Part shown: positions 8,069 through 16,173 of the stretch, piece after piece | Layout of the letters: every line of letters begins with the position of its first letter | Numbering within the stretch: the first letter of the stretch is position 1 | Origin: JBHYGK01 sp051859045 | GTDB lineage: Bacteria > Pseudomonadota > Gammaproteobacteria > Xanthomonadales > Xanthomonadaceae | DNA: 64,000 nt | Direction: 5' to 3' | Assembly: GCA_051859045.1 (NCBI GenBank) | Contig: JBHYGK010000023.1 | Span: 1 to 64,000 of the forward strand | Translations under genes and position numbers: made by a program | The notes under the pieces: generated by a model | Databases searched by the model: none | What the model saw: the letters and a program-made list of their open reading frames with translations, nothing else | What the model was told of the DNA's origin: nothing

Positions 8069-9927
8069 TGGGCGAGCGCATCCCGCCGGACGCCTCCGCC
8101 GGCTTCGACCACAAGGCCTTCCTCGCCACCCTCAGCCCGGCGCCGGGCGTGTACCGCATGCTCGCCGCCGACGGCGCGGTGCTGTACGTGGGCAAGGCCG
8201 CCAGCCTGCGCAAGCGGGTCGCCAGCTACTTCCTCAAGACGCTGCCCTCGGCCCGGATCGCGGCGATGGTCGGGCAGATCGCGCGCATCGAGGTCACCCT
8301 CACGCGCACGCCGGCCGAGGCGCTGGTGCTCGAGAACCAGCTCATCAAGTCGCTCAAGCCGCGCTTCAACGTGCTGCTGCGCGACGACAAGAGCTACCCC
8401 TACATCGTCATCACCGACGAGCCATGGCCGCGGATCGCCTTCCACCGCGGCGCGCGCTCGCTGCAGGGGCGCTACTTCGGGCCGTACCCGAGCGTGGTGG
8501 CGGTGCGCGAGACGATGGGGCTGATGCACAAGCTGTTCCGGCTGCGCGGCTGCGAGGACTCGGTGTTCCGCAACCGCTCCCGGCCCTGCCTGCAGCACCA
8601 GATCGGGCGCTGCTCGGCGCCCTGCGTCGGCCTGGTGCAGGCCCGCGCCTACGCCGACACGGTCCGCCGCGCGGCGCTGTTCCTCGACGGCCGCAGCAAC
8701 GAGCTGGTCGGCGAACTCACCACCTCGATGGAGGCCGCCAGCCAGCGCCTGGACTTCGAGGAGGCGGCCCGGCTGCGCGACCAGGTGGTGCTGATCCGGC
8801 GCGTGCAGGCGCGCAGCTACGTCGAGGGCGGCGAGGCCGAGATGGACGTGCTCGCCGTCGCGGTGGGGCAGGGCGTCGCCTGCGTCGTGCTGCTGGCCTT
8901 CCGCGGCGGCATGAACCTGGGCACGCGCAGCTTCTTCCCACGCATGCAGGGCGAGGCGGGGCCGGGCGAGGTGCTGGGCGCGTTCATCGCGCAGTACTAC
9001 CTCGAGCAGGCGCCGCCGCCGGAGCTGGTGCTCAGCCACGAGGTCGAGGACGCCGAGCTGCTCGAGGAGGCCCTCGGCGCCAGCGCCGGCCGCAAGGTCG
9101 AGCTCAAGCCGCGGGTGCGCGGGGACCGCGCGCGCTTCCTCGACATCGCCCGCCGCAACGCCGACGCCGCGCTGGCCACCGAGCTGGCCAGCGCCTCCAC
9201 CCAGCGCGCCCGGGTCGAGGACCTGCGCGCCATGCTGGGGCTCGACGCGGCGCCGCAGCGCATCGAGTGCTTCGACATCTCCCACACGATGGGCGAGGCC
9301 ACGGTGGCGAGCTGCGTGGTGTTCGACGCCAACGGCCCGCTGCGCCAGCAGTACCGCCGCTACAACATCGCCGGGATCACCGGCGGCGACGACTACGCGG
9401 CGATGCGCCAGGCGCTCGAGCGGCGCTTCAAGCGCGGGATGGAGGACGGCGTGCTGCCCGACGTGCTGCTGATCGACGGCGGCGAGGGCCAGCTGCGCCA
9501 GGCGATCGAGGTGCTGCAGGAGCTCGGCGTCAGCGGCGTCGAGCTGGTCGGCGTGGCCAAGGGCGAGGAGCGCAAGGCCGGCGCGGAGACCCTGGTGCGG
9601 CCGGGCAAGCCGTCGCTGCGCCCCGGCGCGGCCTCGCCGGGCTTGCAGCTGGTGCAGCAGGTGCGCGACGAGGCCCACCGCTTCGCGATCACCGGCCACC
9701 GCGGGCGCCGCCAGAAGGCCCGCGAGACCAGCCGCCTCGAGGATATTCCCGGCATCGGACCGCGCAGACGCGCTAACCTGTTGCGGCACTTCGGCGGACT
9801 GCCCGGCCTCAAGGCCGCCGGCGCCGAGGAGATCGCCCGCGTGGAGGGCATCAACGGCCCCCTGGCCGAGCGCATCTACGCCGCCCTGCACGGCCTGGGC
9901 GACGCCACGCCCCCGTCGGCTCCCTGA
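8068..9927 (+). CDS. uvrC: Excinuclease ABC subunit C
   Basis: Dual-incision nuclease of nucleotide excision repair, 619 residues. The GIY-YIG domain is N-terminal (PGVYRMLAADGAVLYVGKA, about 20-45), the Cys-containing segment CSAPCVGL follows, then the UVR helix pair near 215-240. The RNase H-like 5'-incision domain starts with ECFDISHTMGEATVAS, and the C-terminal helix-hairpin-helix contains LEDIPGIGPRRR. The start ATG overlaps the previous stop. Seven bases separate it from pgsA, the classic gammaproteobacterial uvrC-pgsA-tRNA order. In many relatives the gacA/uvrY regulator sits just upstream; here a LuxR-type regulator is instead at 42.9 kb. Confidence 0.97.
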   Translation: MGERIPPDASAGFDHKAFLATLSPAPGVYRMLAADGAVLYVGKAASLRKRVASYFLKTLPSARIAAMVGQIARIEVTLTRTPAEALVLENQLIKSLKPRFNVLLRDDKSYPYIVITDEPWPRIAFHRGARSLQGRYFGPYPSVVAVRETMGLMHKLFRLRGCEDSVFRNRSRPCLQHQIGRCSAPCVGLVQARAYADTVRRAALFLDGRSNELVGELTTSMEAASQRLDFEEAARLRDQVVLIRRVQARSYVEGGEAEMDVLAVAVGQGVACVVLLAFRGGMNLGTRSFFPRMQGEAGPGEVLGAFIAQYYLEQAPPPELVLSHEVEDAELLEEALGASAGRKVELKPRVRGDRARFLDIARRNADAALATELASASTQRARVEDLRAMLGLDAAPQRIECFDISHTMGEATVASCVVFDANGPLRQQYRRYNIAGITGGDDYAAMRQALERRFKRGMEDGVLPDVLLIDGGEGQLRQAIEVLQELGVSGVELVGVAKGEERKAGAETLVRPGKPSLRPGAASPGLQLVQQVRDEAHRFAITGHRGRRQKARETSRLEDIPGIGPRRRANLLRHFGGLPGLKAAGAEEIARVEGINGPLAERIYAALHGLGDATPPSAP

Positions 9928-9934
9928 GGACTCC

Positions 9935-10507
9935 ATGCACCTGACCATCCCCACCATGATCACGCTGTTCCGGATCCTGACGATCCCGGTGATGGTGGCG
10001 CTGTTCTACGCGCCCTACGTCTGGTCGCACTACGCGGCCGCCGGCATCTTCATCTTCGGCGCGCTGACCGACTGGGCCGACGGGTGGATCGCGCGGCGCT
10101 ACAACATGTCCTCGGCCTTCGGCGCCTTCCTCGACCCGGTCGCCGACAAGCTGGCGGTGGCGGTGGCGCTGGTGATCATCGTGCAGTTCCATGCCGGCGA
10201 GCCGGGCGGGATCTGGATGGGCCTGGGCGCCGCTGTGATCATCGGCCGCGAGATCACCATCTCGGCGCTGCGCGAGTGGATGGCCGAGCTGGGCGAGCGC
10301 GCGGCGGTCAAGGTGGCCTGGGTGGGCAAGGTCAAGACGATCGCGCAGATGGTGGCGATCAGCTGCCTGCTGTTCCGGGAGGACCTGCTGGGCCTGCCGG
10401 TGTTCGCGATCGGGCAGTGGACGCTGGCGGTCGCGGCGATCCTGACCCTGTGGTCCGGGATGGCCTACCTGCATGCGGCGTGGCCGACGCTCTCGCAAAA
10501 AAAATGA
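9935..10507 (+). CDS. pgsA: CDP-diacylglycerol-glycerol-3-phosphate 3-phosphatidyltransferase
   Basis: Makes phosphatidylglycerol-phosphate, the first committed step of PG and cardiolipin synthesis, in the inner membrane. It has 190 residues and about four to five membrane helices. The CDP-alcohol phosphatidyltransferase signature D-G-x2-A-R-x8-G-x3-D-x3-D is seen as DGWIARRYNMSSAFGAF followed by LDPVAD. It lies seven bases after uvrC, so it is probably cotranscribed. A strong promoter for the next tRNA gene starts 11 bases after its stop. Confidence 0.95.
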   Translation: MHLTIPTMITLFRILTIPVMVALFYAPYVWSHYAAAGIFIFGALTDWADGWIARRYNMSSAFGAFLDPVADKLAVAVALVIIVQFHAGEPGGIWMGLGAAVIIGREITISALREWMAELGERAAVKVAWVGKVKTIAQMVAISCLLFREDLLGLPVFAIGQWTLAVAAILTLWSGMAYLHAAWPTLSQKK

Positions 10508-10517
10508 CGCGCGAGTG

Positions 10518-10545
10518 TTGACATGCGCGCGCCGATCCCTAGAAT
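10518..10545 (+). promoter_or_regulatory. Sigma70-type promoter of tRNA-Gly
   Basis: A perfect -35 box TTGACA (10518-10523), a 16-base spacer and a -10 box TAGAAT (10540-10545) lie 14 bases before the tRNA. A GC-rich discriminator follows, as expected for a stable-RNA promoter under stringent control. The match is visible directly; activity is inferred. Confidence 0.85.
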
Positions 10546-10559
10546 ACGCGTCATCTTCT

Positions 10560-10635
<76 letters not shown>

Positions 10636-10642
10636 GAACACC

Positions 10643-10673
10643 ACAAACCCCCGCTCGCCGGGGGTTTGTTTTT
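10643..10673 (+). terminator. Rho-independent terminator after tRNA-Gly
   Basis: The arms ACAAACCCCCG and CGGGGGTTTGT flank a five-base loop and run into TTTTT (10669-10673). This is the clearest intrinsic terminator in the window. It separates tRNA-Gly from tRNA-Cys, so the three tRNAs are not simply one operon. Confidence 0.92.
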
Positions 10674-10680
10674 CCCGGGG

Positions 10681-10709
10681 TTCACGCGCGGCCTGCCGCG
10701 CGCTAGGCT
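10681..10709 (+). promoter_or_regulatory. Possible promoter of tRNA-Cys
   Basis: TTCACG (10681-10686), 17 bases, TAGGCT (10704-10709), ending 21 bases before the tRNA. Both boxes are imperfect, but the spacing is ideal and a terminator lies just upstream, so tRNA-Cys needs its own start. Confidence 0.5.
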
Positions 10710-10730
10710 CCGGGGACGACGAGTTTCGAT

Positions 10731-10804
10731 GGCCAGGTGGCAGAGTGGTCATGCAGCGGACTGCAAATCCGCGTACGCCGGTTCAATTCCGACCCTGGCC
10801 TCCA
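10731..10804 (+). tRNA. tRNA-Cys (anticodon GCA)
   Basis: 74 bases with encoded CCA. The acceptor GGCCAGG pairs with CCTGGCC, the anticodon loop is CTGCAAA with GCA at 10763-10765, and the T-loop is TTCAATT. It sits between two hairpin terminators. Confidence 0.98.
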
Positions 10805-10818
10805 TCGAGTTCACGCCC

Positions 10819-10843
10819 AAGGGCCGCGTCCAACGCGGCCCTT
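10819..10843 (+). terminator. Hairpin terminator after tRNA-Cys
   Basis: An 11-base perfect stem AAGGGCCGCGT/ACGCGGCCCTT with a three-base loop starts 14 bases after the tRNA. Only a short weak T run follows (GCCGTTT), so efficiency is uncertain. Confidence 0.7.
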
Positions 10844-10891
10844 GCCGTTTCCGGCCCCCGGCGGTGGGGACGGCTCGTCGGCGATGGCCAC

Positions 10892-10975
10892 GCCCCGGTG
10901 GCGGAACGGTAGACGCACGGGCCTTAAAAGCCCTTGCCGCAAGGCGTGCCGGTTCGAGTCCGGCCCGGGGTACCA
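10892..10975 (+). tRNA. tRNA-Leu (anticodon TAA)
   Basis: 84 bases with encoded CCA and a long variable arm, as in type II tRNAs. The acceptor GCCCCGG pairs with CCGGGGT, with the G1-U72 wobble also seen in E. coli leuZ. The anticodon stem GGGC/GCCC holds loop CTTAAAA, with TAA at 10925-10927. The gap 10976-11111 downstream holds no gene and leads into the Tat-repeat protein. Confidence 0.97.
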
Positions 10976-11111
10976 CCGCCATCGCCCTCCTGCATCTCCC
11001 TGTTGCATGCGCGACGTGAAGCACGGCACTCTCCGCACCGGGGACGCGCCGTGATCCGTGCTGCCCGACCACCACACCTCCAGCCACTCCGGCGCACCAG
11101 GGGAAGCCAGA

Positions 11112-11840
11112 ATGAGCCATGACACCAAGGACCAGTCCGACGCCAACGCCGAGCCGCAGGGCCTGCGCGACGACGAGCTCCAGGAATCGCCCGCCGTCTC
11201 GCGCCGCTCGGCGCTGAGGATGGTCGGTGCCGGCCTCGCCGTGGGCGCGACCGCGGTCGTGCTGGGCGGCGTGCCCGCCGTGGCCCAGGCGCAGTCCGCC
11301 TCCGACAGCGACACCGGCCCGAACGCCGACCCGCCGGGTCGCGGCCGCGGCACCGGCGTCACCGACTCCGATGCCGGTCCGAACGCCGACGGCGCCGGCC
11401 GCGGCCGCGGCACCGGCGTGACCGACGCCGACACCGGCCCCAACGCCGACGGCGCGGGCAATGGTCGCGGCAACGGTGGCGGCGGTGGCACCGGCATCAC
11501 CGACTCCGACACCGGGTCCTACGCCGACGGCGTGGGCAACGGCCGCGGCAGCCGCCGCCGCACCGGCGTCACCGATTCCGACACCGGCTCCGGCGCCGAT
11601 GGCGTGGGCAACGGCCGCGGTTCGCGCGGCACCGGCCTGACCGATTCCGACACCGGCTCCAACGCCGATGGCGTCGGCAACGGCCGCGGCAACCGCTCCC
11701 GCACCGGCGTGACCGACTCCGACACCGGTACCTACGCCGACGGCGTCGGCTACGGCCGCGGCCAGCGCACCAGCGGCCTGACCGACTCCGACACCGGCTC
11801 CTACGCCGACGAAGCGGGCAACGGGCGTGGCGGACGCTGA
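11112..11840 (+). CDS. Tat-exported protein of eight DSDTG/GxGRG repeats
   Basis: 242 residues, function unrecognised. Residues 1-29 are acidic and polar. A twin-arginine motif SRRSALR (30-36) precedes a hydrophobic stretch (37-58) and a likely cleavage site after AQA (60). Everything after residue 64 is eight repeats of 19-26 residues with the consensus DSDTGxxADxxGxGRG, joined by short Arg/Gly linkers ending TG(V/I/L). The first three repeats carry GPNAD, the later ones GSYAD, GSNAD or similar. The DxDxG pattern resembles calcium-binding loops. I chose ATG 11112 (AGGGGAAG upstream) over an upstream in-frame TTG/CTG region because the Tat signal then sits near the N-terminus. The end overlaps the cupin gene by 14 bases. 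It is probably a folded or modified exported substrate of that enzyme; this is inference. Confidence 0.85.
   Translation: MSHDTKDQSDANAEPQGLRDDELQESPAVSRRSALRMVGAGLAVGATAVVLGGVPAVAQAQSASDSDTGPNADPPGRGRGTGVTDSDAGPNADGAGRGRGTGVTDADTGPNADGAGNGRGNGGGGGTGITDSDTGSYADGVGNGRGSRRRTGVTDSDTGSGADGVGNGRGSRGTGLTDSDTGSNADGVGNGRGNRSRTGVTDSDTGTYADGVGYGRGQRTSGLTDSDTGSYADEAGNGRGGR
11301..11837 (+). repeat. Eight imperfect tandem repeats (about 60-78 bases) encoding DSDTG units
   Basis: The repeats lie at residues 64-83, 84-103, 104-129, 130-153, 154-176, 177-200, 201-223 and 224-242 of the Tat-repeat protein. The two Asp of DxD, the following Gly, the AD pair and the GRG end are present in all eight. DNA identity between units is high around ACCGACTCCGACACCGG, while linkers differ in length, which suggests expansion by unequal exchange followed by drift. 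Confidence 0.9.
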
Positions 11841-13092
11841 CGCAGGCAGGACCCCGGCCGCCCCCGCGGCGGCCGGTGGCGCCTGGGACCTGGCCCGCCT
11901 GCTCGGGCCGCTCGACGAGGCCACGTTCTTCGAGCGCCACTTCGAGCGCAGCGCTTGGTGGCACCGGTTCGATGCCCCGGGCCGATTCGACGGCCTGCTT
12001 TCCATCGACGCGATCGATACCCTGGTGTCGGCGCTCGAGTGGCGGCATCCCGACCTACAGATGGTCAACGGCAAGGCCGAGCATCCGCTCGAGCCCGAGG
12101 ACTACACCTGGGAAGGCGGCGTCGTCGACGTCGCCCGGGTCTGGCGGCACTACGCCGACGGCGCCACCCTGGTGCTCTCGCAGCTGCACGCCGTGCATGC
12201 CCCGCTCGCGGCGCTGTGCCGCCAGCTCGAGCGCACCTTCGGCTGCCGCGTGCAGACCAACATCTACCTCACGCCCACGGCGTCGCAGGGCTTCAAGACC
12301 CATTACGACACCCATGACGTGATCGTCCTGCAGGTCGCCGGCCGCAAGCGCTGGCGCCTGTACGACACCCCGGTCGACCTGCCGCTGCGCGGGCAGCGCT
12401 TCTTCCCCGGCACCTATGCCGCGGTCGAGCCCAGCGCGGACTTCGAGCTCGGGCCCGGCGACGTGGCCTACGTCCCGCGCGGCCTGATGCACGACGCCTC
12501 GACGATCGGCGAGCACTCGCTGCACATCACCGTCGGCATCATCGGCCGCACCTGGGCCGAGCTGCTGGTGGAGGCGGTGTCGCAGGCCGCGCTGCATGAC
12601 GCCGACCTGCGCCGCACGCTGCCGCGCGGCTACGCCGGGCATGGCGCCGACGTCGCGGCGCTGCAGCCCATCTTCGAGGCCCTGCTGGCCCGCGTGGCCG
12701 CGTCCCCGGCCCACCTCGAGGCGGCCCGCGCCACCTTCGCCGACGACTTCATCCAGGGCCGCAGCCCGGTGCTGGCGGGGCAGATGCGCCAGGTCGCGCT
12801 GGCCGAGGCGATCACCCCGGAGACCCGCGTGCGGGTGCGCCCGGGCCTGGTGTTCGATCTCGTCGACGACGCCAAGCAGCCCGGCCAGCTGGCCCTGATG
12901 TGCGCGGGCGTGCGGCTGTCGCTGCCGCCGCACGCGCGCGGCGCGCTGCTGGCGATGCTGCAGGCCTCGGCGGCGACGCCGCTGGCGGCCCTGCGCGACG
13001 CGCCCGGCGCGGCCGCGCTCGATGTCGACGGCTGCATGGTGCTGGCCCGTCGCCTGGTCCGCTCGGGCCTGCTCGAGATCGTCGAGGGCTGA
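11827..13092 (+). CDS. JmjC/cupin-4 type 2-oxoglutarate oxygenase
   Basis: 421 residues, GTG start inside the 3' end of the repeat-protein gene (14-base overlap). It belongs to the cupin_4/JmjC family of Fe(II)/2-oxoglutarate protein hydroxylases that includes the ribosomal-protein arginyl hydroxylase RoxA/YcfD. The iron facial triad is visible as H159-x-D161 (in KTHYDTHDVIVLQVAG) and H222 (in VPRGLMHDAS). The segment GRKRWRLY after the HxD is typical. A C-terminal part (about 280-420) follows, as in family members with a winged-helix or dimerisation region. Proteins of this family hydroxylate Arg, His, Asn or Asp side chains. Because it is co-translated with a D/N/R-rich repeat protein, that protein is the obvious candidate substrate. 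A ribosomal-protein substrate remains possible. Confidence 0.85.
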   Translation: MADADAGRTPAAPAAAGGAWDLARLLGPLDEATFFERHFERSAWWHRFDAPGRFDGLLSIDAIDTLVSALEWRHPDLQMVNGKAEHPLEPEDYTWEGGVVDVARVWRHYADGATLVLSQLHAVHAPLAALCRQLERTFGCRVQTNIYLTPTASQGFKTHYDTHDVIVLQVAGRKRWRLYDTPVDLPLRGQRFFPGTYAAVEPSADFELGPGDVAYVPRGLMHDASTIGEHSLHITVGIIGRTWAELLVEAVSQAALHDADLRRTLPRGYAGHGADVAALQPIFEALLARVAASPAHLEAARATFADDFIQGRSPVLAGQMRQVALAEAITPETRVRVRPGLVFDLVDDAKQPGQLALMCAGVRLSLPPHARGALLAMLQASAATPLAALRDAPGAAALDVDGCMVLARRLVRSGLLEIVEG

Positions 13093-13128
13093 GGACCGGC
13101 GGCGCGCGGCGCCGCGACGACCAGGGAG

Positions 13129-13164
13129 AACGACGAAGGCGCCCTCGCGGGCGCCTTCGTCGTT
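13129..13164. terminator. Bidirectional hairpin between convergent genes
   Basis: A perfect 16-base stem AACGACGAAGGCGCCC/GGGCGCCTTCGTCGTT with loop TCGC lies between the cupin gene (+) and the DUF4136 gene (-). There is no T run. The outer ACGAC arm recurs in hairpins at 21.3, 43.6 and 49.4 kb. Confidence 0.8.
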
Positions 13165-13198
13165 CATGCGTCAGCGGGCGCCCGTGGGCGCCGTGGGC

Positions 13199-13759
13199 TC
13201 AGGGCGCGCGGTAGGGGAAGCGCGCGAAGATCTCGCCGATCGCCGCGTCCGCCGAGGCCTGCGGATCGCGCGTGGCCTGGCGCGAGAGGCGGCCGACCGC
13301 GACGCCCTCCCACACCAGCTGGCGGCGCGAGGCATCCACCAGGTCGACGTTGAGCGTGCCTTCGCGGTAGCTGCGGACCTCGGTGCCGCCCCAGCCGGCC
13401 CACGGCGAATAGAAGCCGCCGCGGTAGCCGTAGTAGCCGATCCCGATGGCCGGGCCCGGGGTGCTCTCGACGCGCTCGGCGACCGCGACGTTGAAGTTGA
13501 CCAGCAGGTCCGGCGCCGCCTCGTCGAGGCGGTAGCCGCGACTCTCGAGCTCGCGCTGGGCGGCGGACTTCAGGCGCTGCGAGAGCAGGGTGCCGTACTC
13601 GCCGCGGTCGGTGCCCAGCGGGCTGACGAAGGCGAAGGTGCGGTAGCGGTTGAACTCGGCGGAGGGATCGGCGTCGATCTGGATGCGCGCGTTGCCGGCG
13701 CAGGCGGCGAGCAGCAGCGCGGCCGCGGCGAGCAGGAGGGAGCGGACGGGACGGAGCAT
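13199..13759 (-). CDS. DUF4136 family lipoprotein
   Basis: 186 residues. The signal sequence ends in a lipobox LAAC with the acylated Cys at residue 20, so the mature protein is a lipoprotein. After it the DUF4136 pattern is seen: a first strand region RIQIDADPSAEFNRYRTFAF, then ELESRGYRLDEAAPDLLVNF, and a Gly/Tyr-rich segment (GIGYYGYRGGFYSPW), ending with EIFARFPY. Family members are envelope proteins of unknown function. It is transcribed toward the cupin gene and separated by a hairpin. The TPR gene upstream is on the same strand with an 83-base gap. Confidence 0.85.
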   Translation of the reverse strand: MLRPVRSLLLAAAALLLAACAGNARIQIDADPSAEFNRYRTFAFVSPLGTDRGEYGTLLSQRLKSAAQRELESRGYRLDEAAPDLLVNFNVAVAERVESTPGPAIGIGYYGYRGGFYSPWAGWGGTEVRSYREGTLNVDLVDASRRQLVWEGVAVGRLSRQATRDPQASADAAIGEIFARFPYRAP

Positions 13760-13842
13760 GGTGGAGTCCTCGTGGTGGGGGCCGGGAGGAGTGTGCGCCT
13801 CCCGCCCCGGGGGTCAAGCCTCGTGGGGCGGGTGTGCCGGCG

Positions 13843-14760
13843 TCAGCCGCCGATCCGGGCGAGGTCGGCGTCGGCGCCGGGCAGGTCGGGCGACAGGCGC
13901 AGCGCCTCGCGGATCGCGGCCCGCGCCTCGTCCATGCGGCCGAGCTTCTCGAGGACGAGGGCGCGCCGCCAGTGCGGGGAGCCCGGCAGGATCTCGGCGG
14001 GAGGCGCGGGATGCGCGAGGTAGGCGTCGAGCGCGGCCAGGCCGTCCTCGAGCTCCTCGCCGGACAGCGCCGCCAGGCGACCGAGCATGAACATCGCCAT
14101 CGGGTCGTCGGGGTGGGCCGCACGCCACGCTTCGAGCACGCCCCGGGCGTCCGCCCAGCGGCTCTGCGAGGCGAGGAAGCCCGCGAGGGCCTGGCGATAG
14201 CGCGGGGCCTCGCCGGACGCGGCCAGCGCGCCGCGATAGCCCGCCTCCGCCGCCGGCAGGTCGCGGTCGACCTGGGCGGTGATCGCCACCAGCAGCTGCG
14301 CGGCGGCGGGATCCACCGCGCGGGTGGACGCGACCAGGGCCGAGGCGTTGTCGCGCCCGCCGCCCGCGATCGCCGGCGCCTGCAGGTAGTACTGCATCAG
14401 GCCCACGCGGGCGTCGACCAGGCGCGGCTCGCTGGCGATCGCCGCCTCCATGGCGTCGCGGCACTTGCCGGCCCACGACAGCTTGGTGAGGACGCTGGCT
14501 TCCTGCGCCTGCAGGCAATACGCGTTGCCCAGCCAGTAGCGCACGCCGGCATCGTCGGGGTGGCGCTCGAGGTGGCTTTCGCCACGCTCGATCGCGGTGT
14601 CGAGCTGGCGGGAACTCACCAGCGCGCGCAGCGCCTGTGACTCGGCGCTCAGCGGCGGTTCGCCGGCCGGCGCGGGCTGGGCCGCGGCGGGGGCGATGCA
14701 GGCGATGCAGGCGAGCAGGAGGGCCGGGACGGCGAAGCGGCGGTGCGACGAAGTCTGCAT
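13843..14760 (-). CDS. Secreted tetratricopeptide-repeat protein
   Basis: 305 residues with a cleavable signal peptide (about 1-27, AAA-Q) and then helical TPR units. Recognisable repeats include LERHPDDAGVRYWLGNAYCL (about 64-83), PRYRQALAGFLASQSRWADA, HPDDPMAMFMLGRLAALSGE and a last unit near 270-300. It has two cysteines (CLQAQ and GKCRDAM) that could form a periplasmic disulfide. No enzymatic motif is seen. It likely scaffolds periplasmic protein complexes. It shares the strand with the DUF4136 lipoprotein downstream. Confidence 0.75.
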   Translation of the reverse strand: MQTSSHRRFAVPALLLACIACIAPAAAQPAPAGEPPLSAESQALRALVSSRQLDTAIERGESHLERHPDDAGVRYWLGNAYCLQAQEASVLTKLSWAGKCRDAMEAAIASEPRLVDARVGLMQYYLQAPAIAGGGRDNASALVASTRAVDPAAAQLLVAITAQVDRDLPAAEAGYRGALAASGEAPRYRQALAGFLASQSRWADARGVLEAWRAAHPDDPMAMFMLGRLAALSGEELEDGLAALDAYLAHPAPPAEILPGSPHWRRALVLEKLGRMDEARAAIREALRLSPDLPGADADLARIGG

Positions 14761-14852
14761 GGGGGCTCCGGGATCGGGCGCGACGGGTGCCGGCGCCTCG
14801 GGTGCCGGGTATCCTCACACCCGCCCGCGACGGGCGGCAATGGAGGTGCGGG

Positions 14853-16163
14853 ATGCAGCAGCCAGCAGGCGTTCAGGTGGAGGGGCTCGACCAGGGGGCG
14901 CCGCGGATCGCGGTGGTGGGCCTGGGCTATGTCGGGCTGCCGCTGGCCTTGGCCTTCGCGCGCCGCCACGACACCCTCGGCTTCGACATCGACCGCCGCC
15001 GCCTCGACGCGCTGCGCGCCGGCGAGGACGCCAGCGGGGAGGCCGGCGCCGACGAGCTCGCCGCGGCCCGGCACCTGCGCTACAGCGACGACCCCGCCGA
15101 GCTCGCCGGGCGCGACGTGTTCATCGTCACCGTGCCCACGCCGGTGGACGCCAGCAAGCGCCCGGACTTCAGCCCGCTGCTCGCGGCCAGCCGCACCGTC
15201 GGCGCGGCGCTGCGCCCCGGCGGCCTGGTGGTCTACGAGTCGACGGTCTACCCCGGGGCGACCGAGGAGATCTGCGTGCCGGTGCTCGAGGCCGCGAGCG
15301 GCCTGCGCTTCGGCGTGGACTTCGAGGTCGGCTACAGCCCCGAGCGGATCAATCCGGGCGACCGCCAGCGCCGGCTCGGCGACATCGTCAAGCTGACCTC
15401 GGGCTCGAGCGAGGCCGCGGCCGCGCGGGTGGACGCGCTCTACCGCGCCGTGATCCCCGCGGGCACCCACCGCTGCGCGAGCCTGCGCGTGGCGGAGGCC
15501 GCCAAGGTGCTCGAGAACATCCAGCGCGACGTCAACATCGCCCTGATGAACGAGTGCGCGCGGCTGTTCGAGCGCATCGGCCTCGACACCGGCGACGTGC
15601 TGGCCGCGGCCGGCACCAAGTGGAACTTCCTGCCGTTCCGGCCCGGCCTGGTGGGCGGCCACTGCATCGGCGTCGATCCCTACTACCTGATCCAGAAGGC
15701 GCAGTCGGTGGGCTACCACCCCGACCTGCTGGTCGCCAGCCGGCGCATCAACGACGCGATGGGCGAGTTCGTGGCCGCGCAGGTGGTGAAGGCGCTGCTG
15801 GCGCGCGGCGGCGCGGTCGCCGGCGCGCGGATCGGCGTGCTGGGCCTCGCGTTCAAGGAGGACTGCGCCGACCTGCGCAACACCCGCGTGGTCGAGCTGG
15901 TCTCGGCGCTGCGCGGCTGGGGCGCGGACGTGGTCGTGCACGACCCGGTCGTCGACGCGGCCGAGGCCGCCCGCGAGTACGGCCTGGCGCTGGCGCCCGC
16001 GCTGCCGCCGCCGGGCAGCCTCGACGCGGTGGTGCTCGCCGTGCCGCACGCCCGGCTGCTCGCGCTCGGCCCCCGCGCGCTGCGCGCGCTGGTGCGCGAG
16101 GGCGGCGTGCTCTACGACGTGAAGGGCGCGCTGCCGCGCGACCTCGTCGACGGCCGGCTCTGA
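14853..16163 (+). CDS. UDP-glucose/GDP-mannose-type nucleotide-sugar dehydrogenase
   Basis: Oxidises the C6 hydroxyl of a UDP-sugar to a uronic acid with two NAD; 436 residues. The Rossmann start is IAVVGLGYVGLPLALAFARR, the substrate segment YESTVYPGATEE follows, and the catalytic Cys is C271 in GGHCIGVDPYYL. The C-terminal UDP-binding domain includes GVLGLAFKEDCADLRNTRV. Sequence style matches the TviB/WbpO/VipA branch (UDP-GlcNAc or UDP-GalNAc 6-dehydrogenases) better than UDP-glucose dehydrogenase, but the substrate is not certain. GGAGGTG at 14842-14848 fixes the start. No other polysaccharide genes are next to it, so its product must feed a pathway elsewhere. Confidence 0.87.
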   Translation: MQQPAGVQVEGLDQGAPRIAVVGLGYVGLPLALAFARRHDTLGFDIDRRRLDALRAGEDASGEAGADELAAARHLRYSDDPAELAGRDVFIVTVPTPVDASKRPDFSPLLAASRTVGAALRPGGLVVYESTVYPGATEEICVPVLEAASGLRFGVDFEVGYSPERINPGDRQRRLGDIVKLTSGSSEAAAARVDALYRAVIPAGTHRCASLRVAEAAKVLENIQRDVNIALMNECARLFERIGLDTGDVLAAAGTKWNFLPFRPGLVGGHCIGVDPYYLIQKAQSVGYHPDLLVASRRINDAMGEFVAAQVVKALLARGGAVAGARIGVLGLAFKEDCADLRNTRVVELVSALRGWGADVVVHDPVVDAAEAAREYGLALAPALPPPGSLDAVVLAVPHARLLALGPRALRALVREGGVLYDVKGALPRDLVDGRL

Positions 16164-16173
16164 GGGCGCCCGG

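Noticed and set aside
10976..11111. Promoter TTGCAT-N18-CACTCT before the Tat-repeat gene
   Set aside because: Both boxes are poor and the spacer is long. Other starts are equally likely, so it was not listed as a feature.
11827..13092. Assigning the cupin gene directly as roxA/ycfD
   Set aside because: The active-site pattern fits the broad family, but the overlap with a repeat-protein gene and the diverged sequence make the ribosomal L16 substrate only one of several options, so no gene symbol is given.
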